Assembly (NCBI GenBank): GCA_002964805.2
Contig: PUDQ02000001.1
Span: 434,001 to 498,000, forward strand
Source: Trametes villosa
Taxonomy: Eukaryota > Basidiomycota > Agaricomycetes > Polyporales > Polyporaceae
Direction of reading: 5' to 3'
DNA length: 64,000 bases
The notes below the pieces were generated by a model, which was not told the origin of the DNA, ran no database searches, and saw only the letters and a program-made list of their open reading frames with translations. Position 1 is the first letter of the stretch; the number at the start of each line of letters is the position of its first letter. Both the position numbers and the translations under genes were made by a program. Positions 46,075 to 58,321 of this stretch are shown here, piece by piece.

Positions 46075-47936
46075 ATGTCAGCGACGCAGCCCGCGCCGAC
46101 ATACTATGTCGTCTTCGCTACGATCGCTGTGCTCGTCCTAAAGGCCGTAAATGAGGAGGTTACGGAGCCGTACATGGTGTGTCTGCTCATGAACGCTCGC
46201 CGTGCGGTGCTCACGGTTGTGATCGGCGGCAGGACGAGCCCTTCCACGTCCCGCAGGTGCAGGCATACTGCGAGGGCGATTACTGGAAATGGGACCCCAA
46301 GATCACCACACCTCCCGGGCTGTAAGTGAGCTGTACGCACCGCGACGTCCTCTGAAGATGACTAGAACGTCACATACAGCTATGGGCTCAGCCTGATCCT
46401 CAAGAAGATCTTCATGCTCAAGTGCAACTTGTCTATGCTGCGTCTGACTCCTCTGCTGGCCCTTCTCACCCTGCCTGTTGCCCTTACCCCGCTGGTTGCC
46501 TATCACAAACGTGAACGCCCCCCGCCCTCTCTGGCAACTCCCTTGCTCGAAGCTGTGATCCTCGCCTCCTTCCCCGTAGGCTGGTTCTTCGGCTTCCTGT
46601 ACTACACGGAGGTCCCCAGTCTTGTCGCAGTAATCTTGACTGTAGTCTTCGCCCTGCAACACAAACATTGGCTCGCAGCATCGGTACGCCCACCCCAGTT
46701 CTCACACCACGGGCACCAGATTCACGGAGGACAAGCGTGTTAGATAGGTTTGGTCAGCTGCACGTTCCGCCAGAACAACATCGTGTGGGTTCTGTACGCC
46801 TACGCGCTCAGCCAGGTCCTGTACCTCCGATTCCGGCGCGCGGCTCCGAACGAGAAGCCGCCTGCAAAGCTACACGACCCTCCGGCACTGGAGGCTGGTC
46901 CAGGTTCGTGATGTGTGGATGATCATCTGCCACTACGCATTCTGACATGAGGCTCCGCGGACACGATAGCGGATCTTCTCTGGTCTGTCCTGAGTGCGCC
47001 GAGGGTCCTCCCTGACATACTGCTGAACTTCGTGCCCTACGCCCTTGTGCTCGCTGCGTTTGGGGCCTTCGTGGTCTGGAACGGCGGCATCGTCCTTGGT
47101 GCGCCCAGGCCGCCCTTCACAAGTGCTTCTCTGACCCTATGGTACACAGGCGACAAGGCGAACCATATACCCGCCCTCCATGTCCCGCAGTTATACTACT
47201 TTGTGGGCTTCGCGACAGCATTCGGCTGGCCCGCGCTCGTGAGCGGTAGCGGCGGTACCCCTGCGCTGGGCCGCAATGTATACGCACGGATGTTCGGAAA
47301 CCAGAGGTACCAGTCGATCACACCCTACTCCTAGGTCCGCCGAGCCTGACCACCCCGCAGGAACATAGCTGTCACCTGCATAGCGTCTGCTATCATGTGC
47401 CTTACCATATACAAGTTCACGTATGTTACGGCCCTTGGTACTCAACGCAGCGCCCGCGCTGACGTCTGTAACATCAGGATCCAGCACCCCTTCCTGCTGT
47501 CTGACAATCGGCATTACACCTTCTACATATGGCGGCGCGTCTTTCTCCTACACCCGGTAGTTCCGTACGTCCTCGTTCCGGGGTACATTGCATGCGCATG
47601 GGCCTGGTACATCCGTATTGGTGCGCTCCCCCTGCTTCTCGAGTGCTTCGGAACGGCCGCTCATTGGTGTGATCGTGTTTCTCTCCACCAGGGCACGACC
47701 AGACGCTGCTGCAGAACCTGCTGCTGCCGGTGTTCGTGGTGCCCACGCTGCTTCCGACGCCACTTCTGGAGCCGCGCTACTTCTTGATCCCATATATACT
47801 GCTCCGAGCGCAGGTGAAGGACGTCCCGCTGTATGGGCTCGTCCTGGAGGGTCTGTGGTACGCGGGGATCAACGCTGCGACGATGTATGTGTTCCTGTAC
47901 AGGGAAAGGGCGGGCGTAGGACGCTTCATGTGGTAG
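46075..47936 (+). CDS. ALG10: ALG10 alpha-1,2-glucosyltransferase
   Basis: ALG10/DIE2 adds the third and last glucose to the dolichol-linked N-glycan precursor in the ER lumen. Exon 1 ([20 protein letters not shown]) is the first membrane segment. The next exon begins [20 protein letters not shown] and includes [11 protein letters not shown], the signature luminal loop with catalytic acidic residues. Later exons hold several hydrophobic segments, [18 protein letters not shown] (about 47480-47535), a late family hallmark, and [15 protein letters not shown] near the end. The stop after GVGRFMW is at 47934-47936. Length is about 500 residues, as expected. Confidence 0.93.
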
Positions 47937-48227
47937 ACACTCGGTAGTTTCAACATGGGTTGCTTGTGCGTAAATGGGCGGGCGGTGGCCGCGAGGACAG
48001 ACAAAGGGCGCGCGCGCGCTTGGGGTCGGGGGCGTGTAGCCGCGCGCCGGGGCGTGTTGAACTTTGCGCGATGCCATCACGACTGTAGCGACGACACGAG
48101 CCCGCGACGACCGCCTGCTTTTCCTTTCCATATCCATCTGCTCGCATCCATTCCTATACCCCCACCACGACCTCACGAACACACTACTCGGGCCTGACGC
48201 CGACTCCCAGACTTATATACCTCCGCG

Positions 48228-50399
48228 ATGCCGGCCGACCCAGCCAGCACCAGTGGCGCACCCCCGCGCACAAAGCCAACCACACGCTCCTCCATCCGCC
48301 AGTCGTTCGGCCTCTCCTCCGTCGGCAAGGCCCTCGCGGACGTGATGCACAAGGACTCGAAGGAGAACAGCGCCGACAAGGACAAGGCGTCCAAGAAGGC
48401 GAAGGACACCGCCGCGCGCCGCTCCAGCGCCATCCACCTCGCCCCGCCCCGCGCGCCCGTCGAGAAGCCCCCGGCGAAGAAGAAGGACGCGGAGGCGGCG
48501 TCGCCCGACGTGAAGACGATCACCCGCCACTCGCGCAGGCAGTCCGCGCTGAGGAAGGCGGCCGCGACGCCCGAGGAGCCGTCCTCGTCGCCGTCGGACA
48601 GCGCGAGCCCGAAGGGCTCGATCAGCACGCGGTCGTCGGTGCGCAACCGCAACTCCCTCGCGTCGTCCGGCCTGCCGAAGTACCGGCCGCGCTCTATGCT
48701 CGGCGAGTCCGCACTTGCGCCGCCGAAGAAGGCCCCGTCCCCAACACATGTCCCCAGGCGCCGCCGGCTAAGCAGCTCGGATGATGAGACGGACGAGGTG
48801 AAGACTCCGAAGGACCTCTCGCCGCTCGATGCCGCCGCCAGCGCGAACAAGAGTGGGAGGTCTATCTCACCCCTGCCCCACCGCAACGCACTCAAGGTGA
48901 ACCTGACCTCCGCCATCAACGTCAGGCCAGCCACACCCGAGAAGAAGGATACCGGGAAGGCCCCGAAGGGCTCCCCTGCATCGATCCGCACAACATCTAC
49001 CAAGGCATCGAAGGCTGGCAAGACTACGCCTACTCCCTCACCAGCGTCGGCATCCGCTCGCTCTACGCTACCTCGCCCCCCATCATCTACGTCGTCTTCC
49101 GCCTCGGCCTCCTCGAGAACCCCTCGCACACCAACTACGCCGACCTTATTCGGCGGTCTCTCCCTAAAGGGCAGCCCGGCCTCCCTCCTCATTTGAAAGG
49201 GCAATGCGCCCGCTGGTACAAGCCCTCTCCGCGGGGTGGTTCCCCCCGCACCTGAATCCCCACTAGGCCGCGTTCGCAAGAATGCAGGCCCAAGCCACTC
49301 GCGCGGTACCTCAGTGCTGGCAACGCCGATGCCCCAGATCATCACGCACGACAGTAGCATGGACAGCATTGAAGCAGACGATGTTGAGTTCATGTTGTCC
49401 TCCATCGCTTCTCCTTCTGCTCCCACCCCGGCTCTGCCGCGATTCCGTCCCAAGCGCGATACTGGTGATGACCCACAAACCCCCACCCGCTCCCACACTC
49501 TCCCCTCTCGCGCAAACCTGTCCTATGTGTCTCCTGCACCTCCATCGTCGACCGAGAGTTCGCCTTTCTTACGGCCGAAGCCGCGGATGCCCGGCAATGA
49601 TCGCGGCTCTATTCTCTCATGGGAGCAGCTCGCACAACATAGCCGGACACTTGAGGATGAGGATGTTGAGCGGATGATCTCTGAGGTCGACGCCCCATTC
49701 CGTCCAGGAGCCATCTCGCCCAGCTTGAGCGTGATCGACATTCCAGACAGCCCGAGCCTCAGTGCCCTCCCCTCACCAACTGGGTATGGCTCGATCTCCC
49801 AGGTGCTCCTCCCAGATGTCACTCCCTCACCCGCCGTGCACAACACCACACATCTCTTCGACAACATGAAGCCGGAGACACCCACAGCTACGGACGGCGC
49901 GACGGTGACCCTCCTTCGCTTACAGCTCGCCGCGGCTGAGAGCCGCGCGCAGGAGCGGCTCGCGCAGATGCAGTCACTCGAGGAGCAGCTCCACGCCGCG
50001 AAGGAGGCACGCATGCGCGACGCGACGGAGCTCGCGGGCCAGGTCTCGCAGCTCGAGGAGCAGGTGCACGGCAACCTCGCGGTCGACGCGCAGCGTGCGG
50101 AGCAGATCTCTGTCCTCGAGGAGCTGCTGCGCGACGCCCAGGCCGCGCAGGACCGTGTTGCGAAGGACGCGGCGCGGCGCGCGGAGGACGCGATGAATTC
50201 GGCTCGCGCGGCGGCGCTGCAGGTGCGCCAGGTGCAGGCGCGCGCGGTGGTTGGGCTCGCGGCGTGCGAGGCGCGGGGAGCGTGGAGCACGGTTCGCAAC
50301 ACGGCGGAGAGCGAGCTTGACTTCTTGCGCGCGAACCGCGAGATGCTCTCGTTGCTCCTGGTCGGGCTGGAGCACAAGAAGTCCTGTTTGTCTCACTGA
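48228..50399 (+). pseudogene. Ser/Pro-rich coiled-coil protein, frame broken by one TGA
   Basis: Two open stretches in the same frame are separated by one TGA at 49194-49196. The first (48228-49193, 322 codons, MPADPASTSGAPPRTKPTTR...) is basic and rich in Ser, Thr, Pro and Lys. The second runs on at once (KGNAPAGTSPLRGVVPPAPE...) to a stop at 50397-50399. It holds more disordered sequence, acidic motifs (SIEADDVEFMLSSI, EDEDVERMISEV) and a coiled coil of about 140 residues (about 49910-50330, rich in Ala, Glu, Gln and Arg). No intron with normal signals removes the TGA in frame. The family is unknown; the pattern suits a cytoskeletal or nuclear scaffold. The stop could be a real mutation, read-through, or a sequence error. 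Confidence 0.6.
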
Positions 50400-50996
50400 A
50401 TCCGATCTATCTCTCGTGAGTATCCCCTCCGGTTGCGATGATGCTTCTAGTAATGGCACTAACGGGAGTGCGTTGCAGGACTCTGTTCGTTCTGTAATCT
50501 CTTGGTATTTGTATCACGATCTTATGCACACCATCTAGCTATGTTATGACCACGACCACTGCATCTGGACATCATGAATTCGATTATCTTTCTCTGGCAT
50601 ACCGTCTCGTTGGGTGATGGGTGTGAAACTGAGTGAGGTCGTGTCTACTGTACTAGATGTTCTCGCGAAGCCAGCTCAACAAGAGAGGCATGCGTACGAG
50701 GAGTACTCGTTTTCTGGAGACTCGAGCTCGTTCAGAAACCTCCGACGCGTCGCGATCAATGACGCCACGGGCGACACGACCCACGTGCACGCGTCTCGAC
50801 ATAGATTATCGCTCACCGGCGCGCGCGAGTCAAAAACGGCAGCACCGGCGATCGCAGGAAGGCATAAAGACTTCTTTCCAGCTCCTACCTCTTCCTTAAG
50901 CACCGCTGTCGTCGTCCTGCCATCTCTTCTGTACTCTCCCAACATCAGCCTGCCGCTCCCAGTCTTGACTAAAGTACCGCAAGCCCGGAAAGTACC
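50400..50996. other. Intergenic region, promoter of the HAD gene
   Basis: No gene was identified in these 600 bp. The last 100 bp before 50997 contain pyrimidine-rich sequence expected of a fungal promoter. Confidence 0.5.
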
Positions 50997-52063
50997 ATGG
51001 CATCCCCTCAAGGCCCCGGAGGCTACAGCTCGTACATCGCAAGCGAGCACATCACTCCCTCCGGCAATGCGACGCCCAGGACCGCCGCACCAGCTGGGTC
51101 TGCACTCGAAGACTTCGTGCATGACCTCGATCGGCCCGTGATCGCGGTGGACATGGACGATGTCCTCTCAGAGACGAACCTCGCTGTTGCGCAATGTGAG
51201 TGTACTATTGCTTGTCCAAACGGGATGGGTACTTGGCGGTCTTGGAGAAGGGCTGACCGAGGGTCTGGCCAGGGCACAACGATACATACGGGACGAACAT
51301 GACGCTCGATGACTTCCACTGTGAGTGCCGCCTCGGTGCTGCTCGGGATGAGTGCCGTGCTAATGGTTGGCCCTGCACATAGACTACTACTACTGGAGGG
51401 TTAGAACAGGTGCTGTTCGCAGATGAACCTTTCACTTACCTACCACACACCTTACAGAACCCGTACTGGGGTAACCCCACCGAGACGGTCGAGAAAGTCG
51501 AGAAGATCTGGAAGACCGACTACCTCGACAAAGCCCCTCCCGTCCCGGGTGCATACGAAGGGCTCGTGCACCTCAAGAACCTCGGCTTCCGCCTCGTCGT
51601 CGTCACCGCGCGCCAGCCGCGCGAGCTCGACCGCAGCCTCGCCTGGCTCGCGCGGCACGCCCCGGGCATCTTCGACACCGTCATCTGCACGGGCCAGTCG
51701 CAGGAGACGCTCGCGGACGAGCACGAGCTCGTCACGAAGCTCTCGAAGGCGGACGTGTGCCGCAAGATCGGCGCGCGCTTCCTGATCGACGACTCGGCGG
51801 AGAACGCGCTCAAGTGCGCGTGCGCGAGCCCGCCCGTGCCGGTGCTGCTGTTCGGCGACTACGCGTGGAACCAGCACGCGGCACACTACGACGACGTGAA
51901 GCAGGAGCTGAGCTTTGCGGAGCGGTTTGAGAAGGAGGGCAGGCGCGAGTATTGGAAGGAGGACAAGCTGGAAGTGCCCGAGGGCGCGCCGTTGACGCGG
52001 GTCAAGAACTGGGAGGAGGTCATCCAGTGGGTGGAAAAGCAGAAAGCGGAGGGTAATTTGTAA
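50997..52063 (+). CDS. HAD-superfamily 5'(3')-nucleotidase-like protein
   Basis: It is likely a small-molecule phosphatase of the HAD superfamily, resembling 5'(3')-deoxyribonucleotidases. The N-terminal 40 residues are disordered (MASPQGPGGYSSYIASEHIT). HAD motif I is DMDDVLSETN (about 51150-51180), with Asp nucleophile and acid. Motif II is VVVTARQ (about 51595-51615), a conserved Lys lies in LSKADVCRK (about 51745), and the metal-binding motif is FLIDDSAEN (about 51780-51805). Two introns near 51198-51275 and 51320-51455 are needed to reach the YWGNPTETVEKVEKIW exon. The stop is at 52061-52063. Length is about 290 residues. The exact substrate cannot be told. Confidence 0.83.
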
Positions 52064-53020
52064 CAGGGAAGATGATCAGCCATGTATTGCTGTAAGACAC
52101 CTAGACATTCAGAATGTAGCGTAGCGTTTGACACTGGTAGTGTGCGTTGCGTGCAGGCGGCGGTCGAGTTGTGAGGGTTTAGACGCTCATGCATTCCGGG
52201 GTAAACGCGCGCACGTGGAACGCTACGCACGAAGCGATCGTGCACTCGACTGTTGTGTCCGCTGCACCCATAACTCTGTAGCGCCGCTGAGCGGCATCGC
52301 CCGCTACCTCGTCTTGGTACACAGTACAGGAAGAATCTATGCTACTGTATCCGCGGAAGCTACGTTCGCCTCCGGTAGGGCGAACCCGATAAGCCCCGCA
52401 GCCTTTCCGTAGATTGAGAGCGAACGGCGCGCTTCCAAGCCTGAGAGCTATTTGGAGCGGACATCCCTTGACCCCCTTTACCCGTCGTTAAGGTCTTGAT
52501 ATGGCGCTTCACAGTGCGCCACATAAGTCCAGGGCTATCGGTAACAGTGTATTTCAAGTTGTGGGCACAGAGCAGCCGCCTCAGATCCGCGGACGAGAGG
52601 CGATCCACTACGGTTTCCTATATACGAATCTGGGACTCACCCGCAGTCAGTCGCGAATCTGGACGGGAGGGACCTTCGAGTGACGTATGGAAACGTTCAC
52701 ACGCAGGGCCGCACGCGTCCAGACTCCGACTGAGATCTACGAAGGCAGAGACAGGAAGTTCATCGTAGGAAGCGCAGATCGTCAACGGCATGGTTGTAGA
52801 GGTGAACGAGAACGCGACACAGAGAGCGCGAAAAGGAGAGTGCGCTGGTATTACTCGGAGTCGTAGACAAGACGCCGATGCAGCACGTGACCTTGACAAA
52901 TTCCCACGGGGGGAGTCGATCGTTCACAAAGACCCACTACCTCTCGGTAGCGGGAATTCTGCTTCACGATTCCCCAAGTTCTACTGCTCCATATACCCTG
53001 AATAACGCTGATACGCCGAC
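52064..53020. other. Intergenic region with a decayed ORF
   Basis: Apart from the minus-strand ORF at 52360-52791 nothing was recognised. The RINT1 gene promoter must lie in the right-hand 200 bp. Confidence 0.45.
52360..52791 (-). pseudogene. Small SAP-like ORF interrupted by an in-frame TAG
   Basis: A minus-strand frame starts MPLTICASYDELPVSAFVDL at 52791, meets TAG at 52620-52618, and stays open in the same frame to 52360. After the stop it reads VVDRLSSADLRRLLCAHNLK and GLMWRTVKRHI, which recalls the two-helix SAP-like segments found near transposon-derived genes in mushrooms. A GTGAGT donor lies just before the TAG, but the only acceptors give introns of 23 or 33 nt, too short. It is either a decayed fragment or a chance ORF. 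Confidence 0.35.
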
Positions 53021-56000
53021 ATGACTTCCGTGGAGATACGCACGCTCCTGCAGCCTCCAAACGTCAACGAAGCGGACGCGCGCGCGCTCGCACATCTCAA
53101 TGCCACCTACCACTCCCTAGAAGACCTCGAGCACGGCCCCGACCTCGACGAACTCGTCGAAGAGGCCCGCAAGCACCTAGACAACCTCGACACCAAGGTG
53201 CGCATCACTCCCCTCCCTCCCCCATTGGCCGGGAGCACCGCTGACTGCCAACGCCCCAGCTCAGCTCGCGCACTCGCAGTCCTCCCTCGACGCTGCGATA
53301 GCCGCGACGCGCGAGAAGGCCGAGGCGCACCTGCACACTGCGCAGGAGCTCTCGCTGCTCCGACACTCGCTCGCGGACGAGCTCGCGTTCCTCTCGGGCG
53401 AGCTGGTGTCCTCACTGGATGGTCCGGAGGGCGCGCCGACGCTCTTGGAGGACCTTGAGGCGCTGCACCGGAGTCTGAAGGAGCTGGAGAGCGTGAAGGG
53501 ATATGTACAGGTGGTGGAGCATGCGTTGAAACTCAGGTGCGTTCTGCTGTGCTGCGTGCACGAAGGGGCACAGTCCTGATGTCATTGACCCCCGAAGCGA
53601 AGCGGCGGTCCAGCAGGTGCGCGGCGCGGAGTCGGTGACGGTCTCAGAGTACGAGACCTTGCAAGCCTTTGTTGTGTCTGTCTCGGAGGCGTGCGCGAAG
53701 GTCGAAGCGGTTGCGAGCCAGCCAGACCTCCATGTCATTGCGTTCCTGGAAGGGATTGTCGAGCGGACATGGCGGGATATCAAGAGCGTGCTTACGTCGT
53801 GAGTACCGCCTACTCGTCCTAGGCGTATGAGTCTAACCGTGGGCTCTGAAGGCGGCTTCTGGAGGCTGCGGAGAAACTGAAGTGGCCGCTGAAGGTCGAC
53901 TACGCAGCGACCGCTCCGGAGGATAGGAGGGCCTTCGAGGCGGCGTTCAGTAACTTGCTCAAGCTTCAAACTATGTGCGCATATACTCCAAACTATTACT
54001 TGTGCATGCCGCTAAATCATAGTCTGGTAGCGGCCAGCAAATCCGCACGGATAAAGGCTCGACGAAGGAGGGACTATATGCCATTCAGGCACTCGTGCAA
54101 CCAATCGCACTCAGGTTCAAGTACCATTTCGAAGGCACGCGACAGACCAACAGGCTAGACAAGGTCAGCGGCGAACTTGCGTAGACCCGCTACGCATATA
54201 TTGACAATGTCCCATAGCCTGAGTGGTACTTCACGCATATGGCCAACGAGTCGCATGAACACCGGCCATTCCTGGAGTCCATCATCCAGAGCTTGCTTGC
54301 GTCTACGGAGTACCGCAATATCAACGCATGGGTAAGCACTGTAGTCGAAAAACACTACCCCGGCGTGCGATTACTGATACTGACAACCGTGTAGCGCGAG
54401 TTTACGCTCCAGCTTCTGCCCGTCATAGAGCGCAAGCTCCGGCGCACGATCCCCGCCCTACTCACGCATGCTCCCATTCTTGCGCACACCATCTACCAAG
54501 CCCTCTCCTTCGACACCGCGCTCAAGGACGAGGGCTTCGACCTGCCCGGCACGACTGCGGCGAAGCCCGAGGACAAGGACGCGCATTGGGAGGGTATCAG
54601 CGAGGTGATACTCGGCAAGAAAGAGTGGCTCGAGGCATGGGTCGAGGGTGAACGCAAGTGTAAGCTGACGCATCATGTATTGCTGAGCTTGGCTGACTAG
54701 GGGGGGCGTTCAGTCGCGATGGATCAGTATCTGGACATTATCAGCGCTCCGGATGCATGGCTCATCGCGGACGAGGAGGATGACGCAGACAGCGAAGTGC
54801 GCGCGGCCGAGCGCGAGCTGCGGCCCACGAACTCGGCGCGGCGCGTGAAGGCACTTGTGGAACAAGTCACCGGTGCGTCTCTCGCCCCCTTCATTACTCT
54901 AATAGTCTTATTGAACATATTTACTCGGAGTAGACCGCTACTCCCCGCTCCCGCAATACTCGCAGCGCACGCGCTTCCTCATCGTCGTGCAGCTGCCGCT
55001 GCTCGAGTCCTATCACGCGCGCATCTCATCCTCGCTCGACGCATTCGAGACTCTCTCGTCCACGCTGATGCGTGCGGTCCCGGGCGCACTTGGTGCGGGT
55101 GAGGGGCGCGGTGGGGACTCGCGGAGGCTCACGGGCGGTGTCGAGGGCGTGCAACGCCTATGTAAGGCGCTGGTGAGCGCACAGTACCTTGCGAACGTTA
55201 TGGAGGTGTGGGGAGAGGATTTGGTGAGTGTGGTTGCGTGTGTACCAGGTATCGGGGTGCTCATCGGCTCGGCCGTGCGTTGTAGTTCTTCCTGGAGCTG
55301 TGGGCAGAGATCAATCAACGCGCGAGTCTGCGCACGAAGGCCGAGGCGGTCTCGTCGTTACCTAACCCCAACGAGAACGAGGACGAACCGCCCGAGGGAA
55401 CCATTTTCGAAGAGCTTGTACGGCATTACAAGGCCCTTGTAGGCCGGGCGGAGGATATGATCGTGCAATGCGTCACTGGAGAGGTGGAGACGGGCCTGAA
55501 GCCTCATCTTCAGGGTCCCTCGACGTATGCGTGCTTTACCTCCAAAGCCATACAAGAAACTGACTTCATCTGCTAGGCAAAATACCCCCGCCTCCAGTAA
55601 TTCTGCGTCAGACGATATCGCACTTGCACAAACCCTCCTTGCACCGCTCGCCCTCCTCTCATCGCACCTCACCTTCCTCCGCGGCACACTCCCGCGCACG
55701 ACGGTCACCACGCTCTACCGGCGCATCGCCTCCCAACTCGCCACACACCTCCTCCAGCGGCAAGTGCTCTACCGCGGGCGCACGCGCGCGACCGTGCAGG
55801 AATGCAAGGCCGTGCTTGCGGAGGCCGAGCTGTGGGTCGAGACGGCGCGGACGGCATTGCAAGCGGAGCGCGCGCGCGTGGATGCGCCGTGGCGCGCGTA
55901 CCTGCAGGCGGCGCGGCTGCTCGCGGGCGAGGGCGCGGAGTGGGACTGGGTCGTCGCGGCGACGTTTGGGACGATGGGCGACGCGGAGTGGGAGGAGGCG

Positions 56001-56084
56001 ATGCTGGAGCGCGTGGGCGTGTGCGAGCTGCCGAGGGAGGAAGCACAGCAGGTGTTGAGACGGCGGGAGGACTGCCAGCGGTGA
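53021..56084 (+). CDS. RINT1/TIP20-family vesicle tethering protein
   Basis: RINT1/Tip20 is a subunit of the Dsl1 (NRZ) complex that tethers Golgi-derived COPI vesicles to the ER. About ten exons join to roughly 750 residues. The N-terminal part is predicted coiled coil (LEDLEHGPDLDELVEEARKH, then AHLHTAQELSLLRHSLADEL). Family features follow: WYFTHMANESHEHRPFLESI (about 54220-54285), REFTLQLLPVIERKLR (about 54395-54440), the TRFLIVVQLPLLESYHARI segment (about 54965-55025) and a C-terminal helical region with LYRRIASQLATHLLQ (about 55715). The exon join near 53975-54030 needs a GGTAG acceptor to give QTIGQQIRTDKG. The stop after RREDCQR is at 56082-56084. Confidence 0.88.
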
Positions 56085-56359
56085 GCTTGGGGAGTTTGTG
56101 TATCTGTATCGCTTGCATGTCTGTTTGTTTGTTCTGGATTATGGATGCAATTGCTCTGCTCGGAGGCGTCGCTGCGCATACTGGGACACCGACGCGTCAA
56201 CAGGGGCAAACAGCGGTCGCCGTGCTGCCGCGTGCGCGTCTGACCTCATCCCTCCGCTTTTGCCGCCCTTAGTCTCTCGCCCACGAGCATGTCCTCCCTC
56301 TCAAACCTCTAAGCTATCTCGGAGCTCTGCATAGTGACCGCTGAACGACTGGCTTCATA
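56085..56359. other. Short intergenic region before UGO1
   Basis: This holds the RINT1 3' UTR and the UGO1 promoter; nothing specific was recognised. Confidence 0.4.
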
Positions 56360-58003
56360 ATGGCTGCCTCCACTCCGGCGTCCCTGCGCGACCTCTACGC
56401 ACCACCATCCAATGCCTGGTCATTTATCCCGCCGGCTCTCCAGGAGAACGCGACCTCTACGACCGTGAACCCTTCCATTCCAGGGCCCTCGTCGTCAAGT
56501 AAATGGTCTACGAGGACAGCACCCAATCCGCTTTTCGAGCTCTCGTCGCTCGCAGGGGATGACTCTGGGCTGGATATCACCTCGCTTGCCAAGGAACTCC
56601 TTGCCGCCGCGCTCCTGCAGTACGCTTCGAATGCGATCGCGCAACCATGGGAGGTCGGGAAGACGCTTCTGCAGGTGCAGTGGGTTCCACGCGAGCCCGA
56701 GCTTGGTGAGGGGCACCCGTTGGACGGCGCGGAGGGTGCGGATGACGATGCAGAGGTGCGTTTGTGCTTTACTTTCGCCGATTATGCGTCGGTGTGGTGT
56801 TATTGACGCTGAGTGTGTCCGTGTCTGTGGTTGCATATGTAGCTCAGCGACTCGTCCAACGAGAACGACTCCTACTTCGCGGACCCGAACAGCGAGCGAC
56901 CACCTAAGCCGCCCCGCCCCGCGGATGAGCACGGGTACATCATACGGCAGTCGGTGCTTGAAGAGGGCACCCAGCCAGACTATGTTATCCCAGTGGGAAG
57001 TGCAGACGGGACGTGGGGGATGATGAAGCGGTTAGCTGGGTTCCGGTCGGAGGGGTGGCTTGCGCTGTGGAAAGGTGCGTCGCAGAAAGCTCGCCTCGCG
57101 ACATAGTACTGAACACGCCTGCTTCTCGTAGGCTTGTTGACCACCGCTGTGCAAAACGCTCTGACGTCCGCTCTGCAACCCGTCATCTACTCCCTCTTGC
57201 AGTCCATATTCTCCCCGCTTTCTCCGGCCCTCTCACCTTTCGGCTCTGGACTGAGCACAACATCCGTGCTCCTCCCCGTCGCCTCGCAAGTGCTCGCCGG
57301 GTTCCTCCTCTCGCCCCTCGACCTCGTCCGCACACGCCTGATCGTGCAATCCTCCGTGCCGCGGCACCGCACCTACTCCGGCCCGCTCGACGCGCTCCGG
57401 CAGATCCTCGCGCACGAGGGCGGCGTGCGCGGCGTGTACCTGCACCCGCACCTGCTCGTGCCGACGCTGCTCGACTGCACCCTGCGCGCGCTCGTCCCGC
57501 TCACGCTCCCCGGGCTCGTCGCCGCGCACGTCGGGCTCGGCGCGCACATCGCGCCCGAGACGCACCCCGTGCAGTGGAACATCGCGGAGCTCTTGGGGGG
57601 CGTCGCCGGCTCGCTCGTGCTGCTGCCGTTCGAGACCGTGCGCCGCCGGCTGCAGGTGCAGACGCGCGGGAGCGCGCGCCCGGTCAAGGCGTGCGTCGAG
57701 GTCCGACCCGCGCCGTACAACGGCATGGTTGACGCGTTCTGGCACATCCTGACGGAGGAGCGCTCGGACTTGCCGCTCAAGACACATAGGCGAAGGAGGA
57801 GACGGAGCTCGACTGCGAAGGGGAAGGACAAGGAGGGCGCGGTGCAGGAGGTCCCGGAGGAGAGCGAAAGCTGGCTACGGCATAGCGGTATCGGGCAGCT
57901 CTACCGCGGCCTGGGCATGCGCGTCGGCGCAAGTTTTCTGGTGTTCGTGCTCGCGTTGGTCGGGAGCCCGGATGAGAGTGACGGTGGTTGGGCGGAGCTG
58001 TGA
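56360..58003 (+). CDS. UGO1: Mitochondrial fusion and transport protein UGO1
   Basis: UGO1 is a modified carrier-family protein of the mitochondrial outer membrane that links Fzo1 and Mgm1 during fusion. Three main exons encode about 500 residues beginning MAASTPASLRDLYAPPSNAW. The first carrier-like segment (ELLAAALLQYASNAIAQPWE, about 56595-56650) keeps the P-x-[DE] carrier motif as PWE. The middle repeat has FLLSPLDLVRTRLIVQSS (about 57300-57355). The third has LPFETVRRRLQVQTR (about 57620-57670) and GIGQLYRGLGMRVGAS. A low-complexity basic insert lies at about 57780-57830. Ending: SDGGWAEL. The degenerate first repeat and long N-terminus separate it from ordinary inner-membrane carriers. 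Confidence 0.88.
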
Positions 58004-58050
58004 CATTGTCCCGGCTCTTTCATCCGTAGCGGCAGGCTTGCAGTCGTGTA

Positions 58051-58321
58051 CAGCTGCTTAGGAATCGATAGGCCGCTTTCCTGATTTTCCGCGCTCGGGG
58101 CCTTGTTTATGGGTGGGGCCGGACCAAACAGCCGCTCAGCCAATCGCTGAAGCCGCTCGGTGGGTCGCGGTGGTCCCTGCCAGCGCTGTTGGAGCCTTGC
58201 GCCGTAAACCTGCTGTATTGGGGTATGCCGACTCCTGCCGGGTGTTTGTCCCGCCCCACCCATAAACAAAGCCCCGAGCGTGAAGAGATCAAAAAGCGGT
58301 CTATCGATTCCTAAGCAGCTG
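58051..58321. mobile_element. 271-bp MITE with long terminal inverted repeats
   Basis: The left end CAGCTGCTTAGGAATCGATA (58051-58070) is mirrored exactly by the right end (58302-58321). The inverted repeat goes on inward for about 70 bp (to about 58119 and from about 58253) with under ten mismatches and no length change. A TA dinucleotide flanks each side (58049-58050 and 58322-58323), fitting a TA target-site duplication as in Tc1/mariner elements. The centre has no coding capacity, so it depends on a transposase elsewhere. It sits 47 bp after the UGO1 stop, within its likely 3' UTR. Confidence 0.85.
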
